Shown here piece after piece: positions 60,501-64,000 of a stretch of DNA of 64,000 bases (positions within the stretch are counted from its first letter, which is position 1; every line of letters begins with the position of its first letter). The translations under genes were made by a program, and so were the position numbers. The DNA is from Marthasterias glacialis (Eukaryota > Echinodermata > Asteroidea > Forcipulatida > Asteriidae). The notes under the pieces are model-generated. The model was given only the letters and a program-made list of their open reading frames with translations, ran no database searches and was not told where the DNA came from. The stretch spans positions 684,501 through 748,500 of the forward strand of contig OU452225.1 of the NCBI GenBank assembly GCA_911728455.2, written 5' to 3'.

Positions 60501-61995
60501 TAACATTTACGGTTCTTTAGATGTGATTTATTTAAATATGAAACGTTGATTTAATTTAATGACGTCATCAATTACGTCATAAAATTTTTACTTTTAGGTA
60601 CATCTACAAGTAAAGGTTTAAAAAAAAGAAAAAAAGTTAAGGTCCAAGTACATGTTAAGTTTCAAGTTTTTAGACATATTGCATTCGTGCATGAATGCCA
60701 AGCTGTTTCGCTAATTTCATTCCAAATTATTCAAATTTCCCTTCTTAGTATTAAATGAGTTGAAACTTTAATCTTTGTGAAACAAATCTACTTTCAAGCC
60801 TGTGTGTAAGATTACGTAAAAATTGCATACTATCGATGTGTTTTTAGAACTTCCGGTTCTTTATTTACCGAAAATAAGACTGATTGTGGTCCATGGATAC
60901 AAGTCTTCCCATGTCTTATGCGTAGCTGATAGTTTTCAACACCACCTCACATGATCACATCTTATTTGCATTGTGTGCACCATAGCAGTAAAATAAATGT
61001 GGCGCGCTGTGGTATTTTGGAAGCGTGTTTGTAGGGAAGTTAAATTGTCAAAACTTTAAAAATTTGCAAAAACTCATACATGTATGATGACATCATGATG
61101 ATGTCATTTCAGATTTATTTCTTGCAAGTCTCTGTCTTAACACATATTAACATTTTGAAGTGATGACCACAATCTTTGCCACAGACATCAAGTAAAAGTG
61201 CATTTTTAACTGTTTTTCAGCTGCAGGTAGAGGGCGCTGTTGTTTACTATGACATCATCAGTACTATTTTTCAAAAGTAGACCCTTGCCGGACACTAACA
61301 TCGTTAATAGCAACTTCGTAAAATAAATCGCTTTTGAATTACAAGGCACTTCCGGTTTCGACCAGAAGTAGAGGTCACGTAGCTTCACGCACACGGCAAA
61401 AAATGAAGACCTATTTTAAGTCTACCTATTTCTGTAAAAAACAACTTACGGTCTCATATGGTTGATTTGATACAGATTTTCAAAGATAAACGTTGTAGTT
61501 TGACTAGTGATGATGTCATCGTGACGTCACTGCACCATGCACACCATTGCACTAATGCCTTTAGTCACCTTGCATTTTTAGAACATTGCGAAAAAACGTT
61601 CAGATTGAAACATGTGCATTGTTAATGCTATTCCGGGTGGCTGAAAGAAGTCGAAGAAAAAAAGAAAAAAAAAACTTTAACAAAAACAAGAGCTGTTTCG
61701 CTGCGCTTCACGGCGAAACAGCTAAAAACAGTACAATAACAATAGGCTTTCGTCTGGTGGCCGAACACCTAAAAAAAAAAACATTACATGAGTGAATGTA
61801 TCCTTACATTTCATACTTGCCACTGCACAGCACTAGCACCCGGTACCCTCCAAATGCTAATGCAAGAAGCAAGCTCACAATTTGAACGAGCAGGCAGAAG
61901 TTGCATCTAGATTTGCCTGAATAACTAACAACAAAATTTCCGCCACCGACGTCCTGAACATCAGCCTTCAGTATACAATTTGATCCAAACTGGTT
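57406..61995 (-). CDS. TMEM179B-like four-pass membrane protein, last four coding exons
   Basis: Exons on the minus strand: 61995-61808, 59422-59285, 58220-58145, 57546-57406 (stop TGA). All borders are canonical and phases join, giving 180 residues. Three hydrophobic segments are visible: VQIVSLLLALAFGGYRVLVL, FILSILFGVFTFFMLIGACL and GVLLWLSMTVLCIVS. The first membrane segment and start codon lie in an exon not found here or beyond 64000. Matches to the TMEM179 family include SACxxxxGxxxxCxS-like residues in the third helix, FYDNLKVAE before the last helix and SWIGVLLW within it; TMEM179B fits better than TMEM179. Function in the family is poorly known. The cytosolic tail is basic and short. 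Confidence 0.82.
57598..57770. repeat. MITE-3 copy
   Basis: Located in the last intron of the TMEM179B-like gene. The right end GCACCATGATAAAGGCCTAT is intact, the left end decayed (TAGGATTTACCACCATCTTG). Confidence 0.75.
58145..58220 (-). CDS. TMEM179B-like exon C
   Basis: Seventy-six bases: one completes Asp, then CKLFQSSTWNDVNGAHFYDN and LKVAE, phase 0 end. Acceptor CTGTTTACAG, donor GTGGGT. It is the conserved loop before the last helix. Confidence 0.87.
59285..59422 (-). CDS. TMEM179B-like exon B
   Basis: Acceptor TACCATCTACAG, donor GTAAGT; one base completes Ile, two left. It encodes KMFGRFILSILFGVFTFFML and VGLNTFCSNLLALDSGVQ, the third membrane helix and the start of the second loop. 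Confidence 0.88.
59538..59735. repeat. 31-bp minisatellite, about six copies
   Basis: Unit TTAGGTTTTGTCTTCATCCA plus GGGTAGTTTTC, nearly identical copies, in the TMEM179B-like intron upstream of exon B. Some copies have ATTCAGG in place of ATCCAGG. Confidence 0.92.
60090..61725. repeat. Long non-coding repeat block ending in a hairpin
   Basis: Contains at least three related segments built on ACTTCCGG and AAGTCAAGGTCAAATG (about 60312, 60422, 61343) and ends with a perfect 11-bp hairpin AGCTGTTTCGC/GCGAAACAGCT (61691-61723). The motif AGCTGTTTCGCT also occurs near 60701. Family unknown; borders approximate. Confidence 0.5.
61808..61995 (-). CDS. TMEM179B-like exon A
   Basis: Sixty-two codons plus two bases, acceptor TCTTTGATTACAG, donor GTAAGG (an alternative donor GTATGA lies 11 bases earlier in the same phase). 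It encodes an extracellular loop with SNCILKAD, then SRCNFCLLVQIVSLLLALAF. Confidence 0.82.
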
Positions 61996-62094
61996 CTGTA
62001 ATCAAAGACAAGTACTTAAGAAATCAGACAAAACAGGGTAAAAGTCAAGAAAATGCAATTTTTAAAATTATTATTTAGCATTAAACTGACATTA

Positions 62095-62455
62095 ACCAGT
62101 TGCCGCAAGGATTCTTTTCTTTGTTGGCTCCTTTTTCCGGCGGGATTTTTTTGGAAGAATTGCAGGAATCTTTTTTTTTTTTAGGGTATCGCTGGCACAA
62201 ATAAGAAAACCCTGACTTGACAATGCCAAGCGAAAAAAAGATTCTCTTTATTGGATCGTCCGTTTTGTTTCTCGACTGAGAAAAAGTCAAATTCACCCAG
62301 CGGGAATTGCAAATCAGTTTCAAGACTTCTTTTGCAAGACCTATTTTTGTCCTTGTGCTGGTGAAACAAAGCAGTGTTTGTGTGGTCTGTACACACTGCG
62401 TAGTTGAATGAACAGGCGACCTTCGGTCCCGTGGTCCGAAATTACATAATGGCAT
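62095..62455. repeat. Dispersed repeat R1 copy
   Basis: The longest member of the family also at 20165-20455 and 38385-38575 (AGGGTATCGCTGGCACAAAT, CTTGACAATGCCAAGCG). The minus-strand open frame across it is not shared by other copies and is probably spurious. Confidence 0.5.
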
Positions 62456-62459
62456 CTCA

Positions 62460-63460
62460 AGACGGCTTCAGTATCCAGGCAGGGGAAACACTTGCGTGTT
62501 TTCACGTCATCAACTGCTTAAATAATGTTTACCTTTGTATAATTTTAATGGATTATCTAATTTGATTCAAACAATCGGCCTTGCAAAGAGATACCAAGTG
62601 AAGCAATTAATTTGGTTAGTGTTTGGGCATGATATTCCTCCCTATTTTAATCTGATTTCCAATTTGTTTCTGCCAAAAAAATCAATGTTATTAAACTGCT
62701 GAAAGTCCATCAAAGCCTGTACCATATGTATATAGGTCAGCCCTTAAATTCCTCTGTTTGTTAAAGGGTCAAATATTTCATTTTTGCTACTCTCAAAACA
62801 ATTGTAATTGCCAAAAAAATAGGTCAACTCAATCATGATAATTTTTGTGAGTTGTTTTTACCAAGAATCTGATGATCAATGCGGTAAATAAATTTAGAAA
62901 AAGAATGTTTTGAAGCCAATTTAAGTTCCTCTTTAAAACAATCCTTCAGAAGATCACATGATTTAAAAAAAACAAACATATATACTGTACATCTTTTGAC
63001 AGATAAATTGTTGGCTTATAAACAGAAAAGGCAGACAGATGCCTTCTGTTTATGAGGATTAAGGCATGTAAGGACAACTTCTGTCAAAGTAGTTAACATT
63101 TATGTGGTTTAATGCTGAACTGTTGGTTAGGCAGTTCCTGGATCTCTCTTTGAATCGATAAGGAAGTATGTTTTATCTCACTAATCTGTGTGACACCAAT
63201 AACAAGTGAAACTGCAATCAGCTTGCTCAACTGCTATTAATTATATTTCATTTTTTAATGAATTGCTATTTTTTAAATGAAATTCGCCCAAGATAAACCC
63301 AAAGGCTGAGGCCTATTTCAAACGTTGTGCTCTTGCCTTGTCAAATTCAAATCATTTGAGTTGGGCAATAGCGTGGCATTGACGTGGCAGTGGTTTCAAA
63401 CATCCTGCTTCTGCCAAACTTTGCCAATAGCACGGCAGGGTCTGTCGAGCCACGGTTGAG
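62460..63460. other. No gene recognised
   Basis: Searched for the first exon of the TMEM179B-like gene on the minus strand and for SZT2 exons on the plus strand without success. AT-rich, no clear repeats. Confidence 0.5.
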
Positions 63461-63465
63461 CTAAA

Positions 63466-63893
63466 CGTGTCTTGGCCGAGCGGATTAGAACACCGGACTC
63501 AAGCTCTGGTGTTTCTGATCAGCAGAGTGTGGGTTCGAATCCCGGTCGTGACACTTGTGTCCTTAAGCAAGACACTTAACCATTATTGCTGCGTCCTTCG
63601 GATGGGACGTAAAGCCATAGGTCCCGTGTGTTGTGTAATGCACGTAAAAGAACCCAGTGCACTTATCGCAAAGAGAAGGGGTTCGCCCTGGTGTTCCTGG
63701 TTTGATTGGCTGCAGATTGCGCCACGGCACCTTGTAAACCATTACATGGTGCCATGTAAAGGAACAGGTCTCATACTTCAAAAAAACGTAAATCATCATA
63801 CCTTGCAGAAAAAAAAATACTGAGTGCTTTGAGACGCCCATCGGGAGTGATAAAGCGCTAAATAAGAACTGCGTATTATTATTATTATTATTA
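63466..63893 (+). repeat. SINE-A, the full-length copy
   Basis: About 430 bp: head GTGTCTTGGCCGAGCGGATT with box B GGTTCGAATCC, body with CTTCGGATGGGACGTAAAGC and CACGTAAAAGAACCCAGTGC, 3' part TGAGTGCTTTGAGACGCCCA and AGCGCTAAATAAGAACTGCG, tail TATTATTATTATTATTA. This is the reference copy used here to recognise the others. Confidence 0.88.
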
Positions 63894-64000
63894 AGCCTCT
63901 GCCGTGCCGAATTCCAAAAGTGGTTTCAAACATTGCGCTCCTGCCGTGTCGAATCAAGAAAGAGTCTTTCTTGTTTTGCATATTTGGGGGCATGATGACA

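Noticed and set aside
61691-61730. Helitron 3' end
   Set aside because: The hairpin directly abuts CTAA instead of standing about ten bases upstream, and no TC-type 5' end was found; kept only as an open question.
62081-62455. 124-codon minus-strand frame as first exon of the TMEM179B-like gene
   Set aside because: The sequence is part of a dispersed repeat family and the translation lacks the expected first membrane segment.
63466-63553. tRNA-Leu or tRNA-Ser gene
   Set aside because: Box A and box B are present, but the head continues into a repeated body and microsatellite tail shared by many copies, and the arms do not pair well. It is a SINE head.

Overview
The window is animal nuclear DNA from an intron-rich, AT-rich genome packed with short transposable elements. 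I recognise four protein-coding genes, and almost all of the exons I place have canonical GT/AG borders and phases that join cleanly. The gene content (CARM1, SZT2, a TMEM179B-like membrane protein and a fibrinogen-related protein with a PAN-like region), vertebrate-type TTAGGG repeats and tRNA-derived SINEs suggest an invertebrate deuterostome such as an echinoderm. The phylum is an inference; nothing here is diagnostic. No prokaryotic, organellar or CRISPR features are present.

Layout. (1) 1-6349, minus: the 5' six coding exons of CARM1 (arginine methyltransferase); the gene runs off the left edge. (2) 6350-9225: the space between the divergently transcribed CARM1 and SZT2, holding an interstitial telomere-type block and two palindromic MITE-like elements. 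(3) 9226-49980, plus: 32 coding exons of SZT2, the large KICSTOR subunit. They join to one open frame of 1926 codons that stops at an intact donor, with no recognisable continuation in the remaining 14 kb. Its introns hold an intact antisense two-ORF LINE (about 26.37-30.7 kb), several SINE and MITE families, minisatellites, and two duplications that copy splice sites of SZT2 itself. (4) 51748-52879, minus: an intronless gene for a secreted PAN-like plus fibrinogen-domain protein, broken by one frameshift. (5) 54260-55350: a 61-bp minisatellite. (6) 56525-56690: a THAP-domain relic. (7) 57406-61995, minus: the last four coding exons of a TMEM179B-like four-pass membrane protein; its first exon was not found.

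The genes form no operon or evident pathway. CARM1 is a nuclear coactivator methyltransferase, SZT2 acts at lysosomes in amino-acid control of mTORC1, the fibrinogen-related protein would be secreted, and the TMEM179B-like protein is membrane bound. The most unusual structures are an array of roughly eight copies of the SZT2 exon-18 acceptor region, with four intact decoy acceptors all out of frame, and a tandem copy of the 3' end of exon 13 with its donor. Repeat family labels used here (SINE-A, MITE-3 and so on) are my own and not database names.
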